DNA of 36,216 nt from Pseudolabrys sp. (GCA_030651965.1 JAUSBQ010000163.1:1-36216), one strand, 5' to 3'. Shown: positions 9,055 through 18,331, counted from the stretch's first letter. Notes: generated from the sequence alone by a model not told the origin. A program made the numbers and translations.

Positions 9055-9933
9055 ATGGCTTTTCCCCCTAGATCGACCGGCATGATCGACATCGGCAGTA
9101 TTCATTTCCGCCATACCGGCCTGGCGCTCATCTTGTGCGGTGCCGTCCTGCTACCGGCTGCGCCCGCGCGTGCTGCCGACGCATCGGCCTGGAGCCAGGA
9201 CAGCAAATCCGCGATCCGCCTGATCGCCGGCGCCAATAAAGCCGACGACACGGCGTTCCGCGCCGGCATCGAAGTCAAGTTGCAGCCGGGCTGGCATACC
9301 TATTGGCGCTATCCTGGCGATTCCGGCTTGCCGCCGCGCTTCGATTTCTCCGGCTCGGACAATGTAAAGACCGCCAAAGTGCGCTATCCGGCGCCGAGCT
9401 TGTTCAGCGATGGCGCCGGCAATTCGATCGGCTACAGCGGCACCGTCATATTTCCGGTCCAGGTCGTTCCGGGACAGGCGGGCAAGCCGGTCACGCTGCG
9501 GCTCAAACTCGAATATGCCGTGTGCGAGAAATTGTGCGTTCCAGCGGAAGGCCGCGCCGAGTTGCCGGTCGGCACTGGCCCGAGTGCGAACGAGGCGTCG
9601 TTGGCGGCCGCCGAAGCGCAGGTGCCCGTGCCCGCTTCGACCGCCGACCTGGAATTGAGCGTGCGGCGCGTCAACGATGCGCCGAAGCCGCTGGTCGCCG
9701 TCGACCTGAAAACGCTGGGCGGCAAAGCGGCGACAATTTTTGTCGAAGGGCCGAATCCGGAATGGGCGCTTCCCATCCCCAAACCGGCGCAAGGCGCGCC
9801 GCCCGGCCGCCAGCATTTCGGCTTCGAACTCGACGGCTTGCCGCCGGGCGTCAGCCCGAAGGGACCGTTCGAACTGACCTTCACCGTGGTCGAGGACGGC
9901 CGCGCCGTCGAGATCAAGACTCATCTCGACTAA
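9055..9933 (+). CDS. periplasmic DsbD N-terminal-domain-like protein (protein-disulfide reductase domain)
   Basis: Signal peptide; GWHTYWRYPGDSGLPPRFDFSGSDNV and LKLEYAVCEKLCVPAEGRAEL typical of the DsbD alpha domain; no TM or thioredoxin domain follows. Confidence 0.85.
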   Translation: MAFPPRSTGMIDIGSIHFRHTGLALILCGAVLLPAAPARAADASAWSQDSKSAIRLIAGANKADDTAFRAGIEVKLQPGWHTYWRYPGDSGLPPRFDFSGSDNVKTAKVRYPAPSLFSDGAGNSIGYSGTVIFPVQVVPGQAGKPVTLRLKLEYAVCEKLCVPAEGRAELPVGTGPSANEASLAAAEAQVPVPASTADLELSVRRVNDAPKPLVAVDLKTLGGKAATIFVEGPNPEWALPIPKPAQGAPPGRQHFGFELDGLPPGVSPKGPFELTFTVVEDGRAVEIKTHLD

Positions 9934-9997
9934 TCCGCGTAAAGGGGGCTATTTTGCCGCCGGAAACGCAAATCCATAAACGCTGAGAGGAAATCCC

Positions 9998-10477
9998 ATG
10001 CCCATTAAAGTCGGTGACAAGCTGCCCACCACCACGTTCCGCGTGATGACCGCGGAAGGTCCGAAGCCGAAAACCACCGACGAGATTTTCAAGGGCAAGA
10101 AGGTCGCACTGTTCGCCGTGCCCGGCGCCTTTACCGGCACCTGCCACAAACAGCATATGCCGACCATCGTACAGTCCCTGGCGGCGCTGAAAGCGAAAGG
10201 CGTCGACACCATCGCGGTGACCGCCGTCAACGACATCTCTGTGCTGGATGCCTGGAAAAAAGCCACGAATGCCGAAGGCGTCGAGTTCCTCGCCGACGGC
10301 AATGCCGAATTCGCCAATGCGATCGATCTGTCACTCGACCTGACGAAAGCCGGCATGGGTGTCCGCTCGCGGCGTTATTCCATGTTGGTGGACGACGGCG
10401 TCGTGAAAAACGTCAATGTCGATGAGCCGGGCAAGTTCGAAGTGTCGAGCGGCGATGCGTTGCTGAAGCAGACTTAA
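9998..10477 (+). CDS. peroxiredoxin, Prx5/AhpE-like
   Basis: 159 aa; MPIKVGDKLPTTTF… FAVPGAFTGTCHKQHMP (PxxxTxxC). Confidence 0.95.
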   Translation: MPIKVGDKLPTTTFRVMTAEGPKPKTTDEIFKGKKVALFAVPGAFTGTCHKQHMPTIVQSLAALKAKGVDTIAVTAVNDISVLDAWKKATNAEGVEFLADGNAEFANAIDLSLDLTKAGMGVRSRRYSMLVDDGVVKNVNVDEPGKFEVSSGDALLKQT

Positions 10478-10497
10478 TTTTTGACTTCGATAATTAA

Positions 10498-10533
10498 CGG
10501 TCATCGCCTGCCGGCGATGGCCGTTTTATTTTG
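10498..10533 (+). terminator. intrinsic terminator of peroxiredoxin gene
   Basis: CGGTCATCGCC-TGCC-GGCGATGGCCG followed by TTTTATTTT (one G-U pair). Confidence 0.75.
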
Positions 10534-10996
10534 TCGTCATCGCGCCTTTGGCGCCGGCGCGCGCCGCGATCAAGCCGGTACGCGCCAGTTCATCGGCGCG
10601 CTCGTTCATCGCGTGACCGGCGTGACCCTTGACCCAGTGCCAGTGCACGGTGTGCTGGCGCAGCGCCTCGTCGAGCCGCTTCCACAGATCGACATTCTTG
10701 ACCGGGCTCTTGTCGGCGGTGCGCCAGCCGTTGCGCTTCCAGTTGTTGATCCAACTCATGATGCCGTTGCGCAGATACTGGCTGTCGGTATGCAGATCGA
10801 CCGCGCAGGGACGCTTCAAGGCCTCCAGCGCCGCGATCGCCGCCATCAACTCCATGCGGTTGTTGGTGGTGTGCTCCTCGCCGCCCATCAATTCCTTTTC
10901 GCTATCGCCGAACGACAGAATCGCACCCCAGCCGCCCGGTCCCGGATTGCCCGAGCAGGCGCCATCGGTGTGAATGGTGACACGTAGTTCGGTCAT
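10526..10996 (-). CDS. rnhA: ribonuclease HI
   Basis: [27 protein letters not shown]… [15 protein letters not shown] … [17 protein letters not shown]; 1-nt overlap with thrB stop. Confidence 0.95.
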   Translation of the reverse strand: MTELRVTIHTDGACSGNPGPGGWGAILSFGDSEKELMGGEEHTTNNRMELMAAIAALEALKRPCAVDLHTDSQYLRNGIMSWINNWKRNGWRTADKSPVKNVDLWKRLDEALRQHTVHWHWVKGHAGHAMNERADELARTGLIAARAGAKGAMTTK

Positions 10997-11958
10997 CAAG
11001 ATAATCCGTAATCGCTGGCGCTCTTCACCGCCTGATGAAAGCGCAGCTTGCCGCAATATTCCAGCGGGTCCTTCGGCTTGACCAGCGCGCCATCCGGCAC
11101 CGCCAGCCAGTCGACGAGCCGCGTCAAAAGGAAACGCATCGCCGCGCCGCGCGCCAGCATCGGCAGCGCCGCATGCTCCTGAGCCGACATCGGCCGCACC
11201 TTCTCGTAAGCCTTGAGCAGCGCGCGGCCTTTGGTGACGTTGAAGGAATGGTCCGGCTCGAAGCACCAGCAGTTCAGGCAAATCGCCACGTCATAAGCAA
11301 ACATGTCGTTGCAGGCGAAATAGAAATCGATCAGGCCCGACAGTCTGTCGCCGAGAAAGAACACGTTGTCGGGAAACAGATCGGCGTGGATGACGCCCGA
11401 GGGCAGATCGCGCGGCCAGCTTTTTTCCAGCACGTCGAGCTCGGTCACGATCTCGTTGCACAGGCCCTCGCGCACGCTGTCGCCGCGCGCGCCGGCATGC
11501 TCGAACAAAGGCCGCCAGCTTTCGACCGACAAGGCGTTCGGCCGTTTGATCGCAAAATCGGCGCCGGCCAGATGCAACCGCGCCATCGCTTCGCCGACCG
11601 CGGCGCAGTGGCCGGCATTCGGCTTGCGAATCCACAGCCCGTCGAGAAACGTGACGATCGCCGCCGGCCTTCCGGCGACAACGCCAAGCATGCCGCCATC
11701 TTTATTCTTCACGGGCTGCGGACAGGTCAGCCCGCGCGCCGCGAGATGCTCCATCAGGCCGAGAAAGAACGGCAGATCGGCTTCGGCGACGCGCTTCTCG
11801 TACAATGTCAGAATGAAATTGCCGGCGCTGGTGTGAACCAGAAAATTTGAATTCTCCACGCCTTCGGCAATGCCCTTGTAGGACAACAGTTCGCCGATAT
11901 CGTAGCGGCCGATGAAACGCGCGAGATCGTCGGCGGAGACGTCGGTATAGACGGCCAT
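10996..11958 (-). CDS. thrB: homoserine kinase (ThrB, APH-fold type)
   Basis: [41 protein letters not shown]…; [14 protein letters not shown]. Confidence 0.93.
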   Translation of the reverse strand: MAVYTDVSADDLARFIGRYDIGELLSYKGIAEGVENSNFLVHTSAGNFILTLYEKRVAEADLPFFLGLMEHLAARGLTCPQPVKNKDGGMLGVVAGRPAAIVTFLDGLWIRKPNAGHCAAVGEAMARLHLAGADFAIKRPNALSVESWRPLFEHAGARGDSVREGLCNEIVTELDVLEKSWPRDLPSGVIHADLFPDNVFFLGDRLSGLIDFYFACNDMFAYDVAICLNCWCFEPDHSFNVTKGRALLKAYEKVRPMSAQEHAALPMLARGAAMRFLLTRLVDWLAVPDGALVKPKDPLEYCGKLRFHQAVKSASDYGLS

Positions 11959-11967
11959 GACAGGTCC

Positions 11968-12954
11968 CTACTCCGCCGCCTGGTTCTCCCGCAGCGGACG
12001 AGGCAGCGGAAAGAACACCCCCTCCTCGGCGGCGGAGACGGTTTCGACGCTGACCGTGTAGCGCTGGGCGAAGGCTTCGATGATTTCCTCGACCAGAATT
12101 TCCGGCGCCGACGCGCCGGCGGTGATGCCCAGGCGCGCGATGTTGCCGAACTCGTTCCAGTCGATATCGGCGGCGCGCTGCACCAGAGCGGCGCGCGGAC
12201 AGCCGGCGCGTTCGGCGACTTCGCGCAGCCGCTGCGAGTTCGACGAATTCGGCGCGCCGACCACGATCATCGCATCGACGACCGGCGCGACGCGCTTGAC
12301 CGCTTCCTGGCGGTTGGTCGTCGCGTAGCAGATGTCTTCCTTGTGCGGGCCGACGATAGCGGGAAAACGCGCCTTGAGCCGGTCGACGATTTCCGCCGTG
12401 TCATGCACCGACAGAGTCGTCTGCGTGACGTAGGCCAAATTCGTGGCGTCGCGCGGCGTGAATTTTTCCGCATCGGCCAAGGTTTCGATCAGGCTGACGG
12501 CCCCCGGGGGGAGCTGGCCCATGGTGCCGATGACTTCCGGGTGACCGGCGTGTCCGATCAGCACGATCTGCCGGCCGCGCCGGTGGTGGATCTCGGCCTC
12601 GCGGTGGACTTTCGTCACCAGGGGGCAGGTGGCATCCAGCGCGAACAGGTTGCGCTGGCCCGCCTCCTCGGGCACCGAGCGTGGCACGCCATGCGCCGAG
12701 AAGATGACCGGGGCGCCGGTGCCTTCGGGAACTTCGCTCAGTTCCTCGACGAAAATCGCGCCCTTGGCGCGCAGGCCCTCGACCACGTAACGGTTGTGGA
12801 CGATTTCGTGGCGGACATAGACCGGCGGCCCGTAGAGCGTGAGCGCCCGCTCGACCGAATCGATGGCGCGCACCACGCCGGCGCAGAAACCGCGCGGCGA
12901 GCACAGCAGTACCTTCAGCGCGGGCCTCGCGGGCTTTTCGGCGTCAGCGGCCAT
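11968..12954 (-). CDS. ispH: 4-hydroxy-3-methylbut-2-enyl diphosphate reductase
   Basis: [53 protein letters not shown]. Confidence 0.96.
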   Translation of the reverse strand: MAADAEKPARPALKVLLCSPRGFCAGVVRAIDSVERALTLYGPPVYVRHEIVHNRYVVEGLRAKGAIFVEELSEVPEGTGAPVIFSAHGVPRSVPEEAGQRNLFALDATCPLVTKVHREAEIHHRRGRQIVLIGHAGHPEVIGTMGQLPPGAVSLIETLADAEKFTPRDATNLAYVTQTTLSVHDTAEIVDRLKARFPAIVGPHKEDICYATTNRQEAVKRVAPVVDAMIVVGAPNSSNSQRLREVAERAGCPRAALVQRAADIDWNEFGNIARLGITAGASAPEILVEEIIEAFAQRYTVSVETVSAAEEGVFFPLPRPLRENQAAE

Positions 12955-13144
12955 TCCATCCTCGAAATCGCGCCAAAATCTGGCAAAACATGCCCCCGAC
13001 ATGGGATGCACCGCCCCGCCCTGTCAAGCCGTAGCGGTTGCATGCGTGGGGCCATGACCCTATATTCCGGCCATTCCCGATCATCCCCGATGATCTACTG
13101 CTTCGCCCCCAAAAAGGGCGGGCGAAGCCTAGAGGAGACATGCC

Positions 13145-13858
13145 ATGTCCGCAGCGCCCCTGATGCCGAAAGCCACCGCCGTCTGGCTGCTGGACAACAC
13201 CGCGCTGTCGTTCGACCAGATCGCCGATTTCTGCAAGCTGCACCCGCTCGAGATCAAGGCCATCGCCGACGGCGATTCGGCGCAAGGGATCAAGGGTCTC
13301 GATCCGGTCTCGACCGGGCAGCTGTCGCGCGAGCAGATCGCGGAAGCCGAGGCCAATTCGTCGATCGCGCTGAAGCTGACCGAGCCGAAGGTGGCGATGT
13401 CGAGCAGCGCGCATGGCGGCAAGAAAGGCCCGCGCTATACGCCCGTCTCCCGCCGTCAGGACCGGCCAAACGCCATTCTGTGGCTGGTGCGCAATCATCC
13501 CGAACTCAAGGACGCGGCGATCATGCGCCTGGTCGGCACCACCAAGTCGACCATCTCCGCGATCCGCGACCGCACCCACTGGAACGCCGCCGCTCTTGCG
13601 CCGATGGACCCGGTGACGCTCGGTCTGTGCTCGCAGATCGACCTCGATTTCGAAGTGTCGCGCGCCAACAAGGAAAAGCCGTTGCCGGTCGCCTCCGGCG
13701 CGACCTTGCTGCCGGCCTCCGAGACCACCGCGCGCAAGGAAGCGGAAGTTGCCGCCGCGGCCGAAGAGAAGCAGAAATCCGGCGGCGACCTCGACGTCAG
13801 CGCCGTGTTCGCCAAGCTCAAGCAGCTCGGCGGCAAAGGCGAGCAGGAAGAAGAGTAA
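13145..13858 (+). CDS. trcR: DUF1013 family cell-cycle regulator TrcR
   Basis: MSAAPLMPKATAVWLLDNTALSFDQIADFCKLHPLEIKAIADGD… matches DUF1013/TrcR. Confidence 0.85.
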   Translation: MSAAPLMPKATAVWLLDNTALSFDQIADFCKLHPLEIKAIADGDSAQGIKGLDPVSTGQLSREQIAEAEANSSIALKLTEPKVAMSSSAHGGKKGPRYTPVSRRQDRPNAILWLVRNHPELKDAAIMRLVGTTKSTISAIRDRTHWNAAALAPMDPVTLGLCSQIDLDFEVSRANKEKPLPVASGATLLPASETTARKEAEVAAAAEEKQKSGGDLDVSAVFAKLKQLGGKGEQEEE

Positions 13859-13889
13859 GCTCTTTCTGTATTCATGACAGCTGCTGTTC

Positions 13890-13912
13890 AACGCCCGCGC
13901 AAGCGGGCGTTT
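13890..13912. terminator. bidirectional intrinsic terminator between trcR and MBL gene
   Basis: AACGCCCGC-GCAA-GCGGGCGTTT stem-loop between convergent genes. Confidence 0.65.
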
Positions 13913-14724
13913 CAGTATCCGCGCACCCCATTGATCGCGGCGATGTAGCGCGCCACCGAGCGCTCGACGATGCGCTTGGCATCGTGCGCAACGACGCGGT
14001 CGAAATAGTGGCCGTAAATCCGGTCGAAGGCGAAAGGCGCCATCGCCGCATCGATGCGGCCGACTTCAACCGCAGACAGCGGAATGAAATTCGGATAGCT
14101 GCGCATGAACGACACGAACTTGCGGTCGGCAGCGACGCTGAGAATATCGCCCGAACAGACAACGCCGCGCGGCTGCTTCTCATCCTGCCAATGCAGCACC
14201 GTGCCGCCGGGGAAATGACCGCCGCAGCGGACAAGCGTGACACCGTCCCACAGCTTTAAAGTATCGCCGTCCCAGTGCTGCACCGCCGCCGACGGATTCA
14301 TGATCCAGTCTCTGTCGGCGGCGTGCAGATACACCGGGCAATCAAAGGCTTTCGCCCAGGCGCCCATCGCCGTGTAGAAATGCGGATGCGAAATGGCGAT
14401 CGCCTTGATGCCGCCTTTCGCCTTGATCGCGCTGACGGTCGCGTCGTTCAAGGTAGCGACGCAATCCCACAGCACATTGCCGCCGGCGGTTTGCAGCAGC
14501 AGCGCGCGCTGGCCGATGGCAAAGCCGGCGCCGATGCCGGTGACGCCCGACTCATACGCGCGGAACTGATTGACGTGGCTTTTCGCAAGCTGCTCGAGCG
14601 TGGTCCAGGTCTGGCCTTCTTCCGGAACGTATTGCCGCTCCTCCTCGCAGATGATGCATTGCGCGGGCGCTTGCGCGCTCTCAGGGTACTGCGTGCCACA
14701 GGCGGTGCAGATGAATGATGGCAT
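13912..14724 (-). CDS. MBL-fold metallohydrolase-like protein with N-terminal zinc ribbon
   Basis: ICTACGTQYPESAQAPAQCIICEEE (two CxxC) then MBL-like AIAISHPHFYTAMGAWAKAF … VRCGGHFPGGTVLHW. Confidence 0.8.
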   Translation of the reverse strand: MPSFICTACGTQYPESAQAPAQCIICEEERQYVPEEGQTWTTLEQLAKSHVNQFRAYESGVTGIGAGFAIGQRALLLQTAGGNVLWDCVATLNDATVSAIKAKGGIKAIAISHPHFYTAMGAWAKAFDCPVYLHAADRDWIMNPSAAVQHWDGDTLKLWDGVTLVRCGGHFPGGTVLHWQDEKQPRGVVCSGDILSVAADRKFVSFMRSYPNFIPLSAVEVGRIDAAMAPFAFDRIYGHYFDRVVAHDAKRIVERSVARYIAAINGVRGY

Positions 14725-14730
14725 GACGGC

Positions 14731-14949
14731 TCATACTTTCTTGAGAAATTCGGTGCGCAGCACCAGGCCCTTCACCTTGTCGGTGCGGCCTTCGATTTCG
14801 TCTTCGTTGTCGGTGAGGTGAATGTTGCGGATCATGGTGCCGCGCTTGAGCACGGTGGATGAGCCTTTCACTTTTAGGTCCTTGATCACGGTGACGCTGT
14901 CGCCCTCGCTGAGTTTGGTGCCGTTGCTGTCCTTGACGACGATGTCCAT
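14731..14949 (-). CDS. PhnA-domain (YjdM-like) alkylphosphonate utilization protein
   Basis: MDIVVKDSNGTKLSEGDSVTVIKDLKVKGSSTVLKRGTMIRNIHLTDNEDEIEGRTDKVKGLVLRTEFLKK typical of the PhnA C-terminal domain. Confidence 0.85.
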   Translation of the reverse strand: MDIVVKDSNGTKLSEGDSVTVIKDLKVKGSSTVLKRGTMIRNIHLTDNEDEIEGRTDKVKGLVLRTEFLKKV

Positions 14950-15011
14950 GCGATTGTCCTTTAAGTGTTCTGCGTGCCTCATGTCGGCGAGACGGAGGCC
15001 GCTTGTCAAAT

Positions 15012-15033
15012 CCCTCCCCGCTTGCGGGGAGGG
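15012..15033. repeat. REP-like palindrome
   Basis: CCCTCCCCGC-TT-GCGGGGAGGG perfect; same core as the repeat at 99-123. Confidence 0.6.
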
Positions 15034-15187
15034 TGCCGCGAATGAAATGAGCGGCGGGTGGGGCTTGCGCCGGGTGATCGACAGGAGAATATGAATAGGT
15101 TTTACGGCCGATCTAGCATGCGGAACCGGGCTGTTTTTAAATCAACTGCGATTTGATCGGGAGGTCCCCGCCGCGCATAGTCGCGCC

Positions 15188-15337
15188 ATGCTCGAGACCA
15201 ATGAAACCCCGCGCGATGTCCTGATCGCAGCAATTTTCTGCGCGATCATCGGGATCATCACTTATGCGGGGTTTTTGCAGGGCGGATTCGGCAACTCCAA
15301 TCAGCCTTACGCGCTGTCAAACGCCTCAAAACAATAG
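15188..15337 (+). CDS. small single-TM peptide (49 aa)
   Basis: MLETNETPRDVLIAAIFCAIIGIITYAGFLQGGFGNSNQPYALSNASKQ*; below the length cut-off of the supplied track; weak RBS. Confidence 0.4.
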   Translation: MLETNETPRDVLIAAIFCAIIGIITYAGFLQGGFGNSNQPYALSNASKQ

Positions 15338-15370
15338 TATTTTCACTCCGATTTTGGGCTGGAAAACCAA

Positions 15371-15454
15371 ATGAAGGTTCGTGAAGCCATTCGCCTGATC
15401 GAGCAGGACGGCTGGGTTCATGTCGCCACGCGCGGCCTGAAGGAGCAGCGCTGA
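15371..15454 (+). pseudogene. HicA toxin remnant with internal in-frame deletion
   Basis: MKVREAIRLIEQDGWVHVATRG|LKEQR*: HicA N-terminus joined to a HicA-like C-terminal end, lacking the catalytic RGSHxQ region; TGATG overlap with hicB. Confidence 0.7.
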
Positions 15455-15660
15455 TGCGCTACGCAATCGTGATCGAAAAGGCGGACGGGAATTATTCGGC
15501 CTATGTGCCGGACCTGCCGGGCTGTGTCGCCACCGGCGACACCGTTGCCGCCGTCGAAGTCGAGATTCGCGACGCCATCCGGTTTCATATCGATGGCTTG
15601 AAGGAAGATGGCCTGCCCGTGCCCAAGCCGACCAGCATTGCGGATTGGGTTGAGGCGTAG
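15454..15660 (+). CDS. HicB-family antitoxin (intact)
   Basis: MRYAIVIEKADGNYSAYVPDLPGCVATGDTVAAVEVEIRDAIRFHIDGLKEDGLPVPKP is a typical HicB partial RNase H fold. Confidence 0.92.
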   Translation: MRYAIVIEKADGNYSAYVPDLPGCVATGDTVAAVEVEIRDAIRFHIDGLKEDGLPVPKPTSIADWVEA

Positions 15661-15665
15661 CTCGG

Positions 15666-15803
15666 CCTCATGGTGAGGAGCTGCTCCGCAGGAGCGCGTC
15701 TCGAACCATCGCAAGTCGGCTATAGCCGACTTGCGCACGAAAATTGGGGCCGCCCTCGTCCTTCGAGACGCATCGCTACGCGATGCTCCTCAGGATGAGG
15801 GCG
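15666..15803. repeat. large nested inverted-repeat element (RPE/RIME-like)
   Basis: CCTCATGGTGAGGAGC…GCGTCTCGAACCAT (15666-15709) is inverted at 15758-15800; centre holds perfect palindrome GCAAGTCGGCTATAGCCGACTTGC (15711-15734). Confidence 0.75.
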
Positions 15804-15829
15804 GAGGAAGATTTACCATCTCTGTAAAT

Positions 15830-16238
15830 TCAGTGAGCATTAAAGTCGTTGTAAGGGCATTCTAACGAAATCGCGCAATAAATTTCCAACAACGCCTGTT
15901 TTGTTTGGTCGCACTCTTCAACGAACCTGTATTCCATGGTCCTTACCCGTGATTTAGCCTGAGAAAATGCTAAGGAAAATTCGACGTCCTCAGAGAGCCC
16001 ATTTCGACTATCTTTGCCGGGCATATAACTTGGCTTTATTTTTCCCGTCACCTCTCTGGCCAATCGAAAAGCAAAAAACTGCTTGGTTGTGTTGCGAACC
16101 TGGGTTGCACTGCTGACTATATCTTTTTTTGAGAGCATTCGAACGGCCTGCATAAAGATGCCTTTCCCCTTCGCTGAAAAGGTACACGCCCTGAGTCGGC
16201 ATCTCTCTAGGAAGGTTGCCATTCGTGACTGGCCGCAT
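15830..16238 (-). pseudogene. GIY-YIG nuclease-family protein split by a frameshift
   Basis: Frame A: MPTQGVYLFSEGERHLYAGRSNALKKRYSQQCNPGSQHNQAVF; frame B continues AFRLAREVTGKIKPSYMPGKDSRNGLSEDVEFSLAFSQAKSRVRTMEYRFVEECDQTKQALLEIYCAISLECPYNDFNAH*. Frames join if T6 at 16073-16078 is T5. Confidence 0.75.
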
Positions 16239-16305
16239 AGAAATCAACGTGCAGAAAGATGCGTGCAAACTTTCGACAACTTTTGCGAAGCGAGAGTCCA
16301 AAGAT

Positions 16306-18219
16306 CTACCCCACACCCTTGCCCTTCAACGCGCCCTCGATCTCGCCCAAGATCGCCGGATCGTCGATGGTCGCCGGCATGGTCCATTGATCGCCGTCGG
16401 CGATTTTCTTGATGGTGCCGCGCAAGATTTTGCCTGAACGCGTCTTCGGCAGGCGGGCGACCGTGATCGCCAGTTTGAAAGACGCCACCGGCCCGATCTT
16501 GTCGCGCACCAGCTGCACGATTTCCTTCTCGATCTCGATCGGCGCCTTGGTGACACCGGACTTCAGCACGATGAAGCCGCACGGCACCTCGCCTTTCATG
16601 TCGTCCTTGATGCCGAGCACCGCGCATTCGGCAACGTCCGGATGCGAAGCCAGCACTTCCTCCATACCGCCGGTGCTAAGCCTGTGGCCGGCGACATTGA
16701 TGATGTCGTCGGTGCGGCTCATGACATAGACATAGCCGTCGTCATCGCGATAGCCGGCGTCGGCCGTCTTGTAGTAGCCAGGGAATTCGTCGAGATAGGC
16801 CTCGCGAAAACGCTTGTCGTCCTGCCACAACGTCGGGAACGCGCCCGGCGGCATCGGCAGCTTGATGACGATCGAGCCGATCTTGTTCGCCGGCACCTTG
16901 TGGCAGGCCTCGTCCACGACGTCGATCTCGTAGCCCGGCATCGGCACGCAGGCCGAGCCGTATTTGACCGGCAGCGCGCCCAGCCCCACCGGATTGCCGG
17001 CGATGCACCAGCCGGTCTCGGTCTGCCACCAGTGGTCGATCACCGGCACTTTCAGCACCTCCTCCGCCCACTGGATGGTCGGTGGATCGGCGCGCTCGCC
17101 GGCGAGAAACAACGTGCGGAATTTGCTGAGGTCGTGCGTCTTCAGCAGCACCGCGTCGGGGTCTTCCTTGCGGATGGCGCGGAACGCGGTCGGCGCGGTA
17201 AACAGCGACACCACGCCATGCTCGGCGCAGACGCGCCAGAACGCGCCGGCATCCGGCGTGCCGACCGGCTTGCCTTCGTAGAGGATCGAGGTGGCGCCGT
17301 GCAGCAGCGGGCCGTAGACGATGTAGCTGTGGCCGACGACCCAGCCGATGTCGGAGGCGCACCACCACACTTCGCCGGGATCGATGTTGTAGAGATTCTT
17401 CATCGACCATTTCAGCGCGACCATGTGGCCGCCATTGTCGCGCACCACGCCTTTCGGGATGCCGGTTGTGCCCGAGGTGTAGAGAATGTACAGCGGATCG
17501 GTGGCAGCGACCGGCACGCATTCGCTCGTCTTGGCGTAGTTGACGGCGTGCTCCCAGACGCGGCGCCAGTCATGGTCGCGGCCGTCGATCATTTTCGCCT
17601 CGGCCTGCGGCCGTTGCAGGATGAGGCAGGCATCGGGCTTGTGCTTCGCCATCTCGATGGCTTCGTCGAGCAGCGGCTTGTAGGCGATGACGCGCGTGCC
17701 CTCGATGCCGCAGGAGGCCGACAGGATCAGCTTCGGCTTGCAGTCGTTGATGCGGGTGGCGAGCTCCTTCGGCGCAAAGCCGCCGAACACCACCGAATGG
17801 ATGGCGCCGATGCGGGCGCAGGCCAGCATCGCGAACACCGCCTCCGGCACCATCGGCATATAGAGGATGACGGTGTCGCCCTTGGTCACCCCGAAATCGC
17901 GCAGCATGGCACCGAGGATCTGCACCTCGGAGAGCAAGCGGCCATAGGTGAAGGTCTGCTTTGTGTTGGTGACGGGTGAATCGTAGATGATCGCGGCCTG
18001 CTGGCCGCGCCCGGCCAGCACCTGGCGGTCGACGGCGTTGTAGCAGGTGTTGCAGGTGCCGCCGGTGAACCAGCGGCCGTAAATGCCGGCGTCCCTGTCG
18101 AACACCTTTTTCGGCTTCTCGATCCAGTCGATGGCGGCCGCCGCTTCGCCCCAGAAGCCTTCGGGATCGCTTTCCCACCGCGCATAGATGGCGGGATATC
18201 GGCTGGTCGCAGCGGTCAT
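16306..18219 (-). CDS. prpE: propionyl-CoA synthetase-like acyl-CoA synthetase
   Basis: 637 aa; GGTCNTCYNAVDRQV, LYTSGTTGIPKGVVRDNGGH, SASCGIEGTRVIAYKPLLDEAI, C-terminal TRSGKILRGTIKKIADG. Confidence 0.88.
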   Translation of the reverse strand: MTAATSRYPAIYARWESDPEGFWGEAAAAIDWIEKPKKVFDRDAGIYGRWFTGGTCNTCYNAVDRQVLAGRGQQAAIIYDSPVTNTKQTFTYGRLLSEVQILGAMLRDFGVTKGDTVILYMPMVPEAVFAMLACARIGAIHSVVFGGFAPKELATRINDCKPKLILSASCGIEGTRVIAYKPLLDEAIEMAKHKPDACLILQRPQAEAKMIDGRDHDWRRVWEHAVNYAKTSECVPVAATDPLYILYTSGTTGIPKGVVRDNGGHMVALKWSMKNLYNIDPGEVWWCASDIGWVVGHSYIVYGPLLHGATSILYEGKPVGTPDAGAFWRVCAEHGVVSLFTAPTAFRAIRKEDPDAVLLKTHDLSKFRTLFLAGERADPPTIQWAEEVLKVPVIDHWWQTETGWCIAGNPVGLGALPVKYGSACVPMPGYEIDVVDEACHKVPANKIGSIVIKLPMPPGAFPTLWQDDKRFREAYLDEFPGYYKTADAGYRDDDGYVYVMSRTDDIINVAGHRLSTGGMEEVLASHPDVAECAVLGIKDDMKGEVPCGFIVLKSGVTKAPIEIEKEIVQLVRDKIGPVASFKLAITVARLPKTRSGKILRGTIKKIADGDQWTMPATIDDPAILGEIEGALKGKGVG

Positions 18220-18331
18220 TCGGGCGTCCCCCTCGACGTATCTTTGCCGGCGATTGTGTCTTGCCGGACATGCACAAACAAGGCTGGCAAATCGGGCGCG
18301 GCTCGGCTTTGATCCGGCGCAAATCCACTCT

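Noticed and set aside
12343-14259. 638-aa plus-strand ORF
   Set aside because: Antisense to ispH and overlaps trcR out of frame; Arg/Gly/Asp-rich low-complexity translation typical of GC-rich shadow ORFs.
16642-17979. 445-aa plus-strand ORF antisense to prpE
   Set aside because: Shadow ORF with no recognisable domain; prpE strand is unambiguous.
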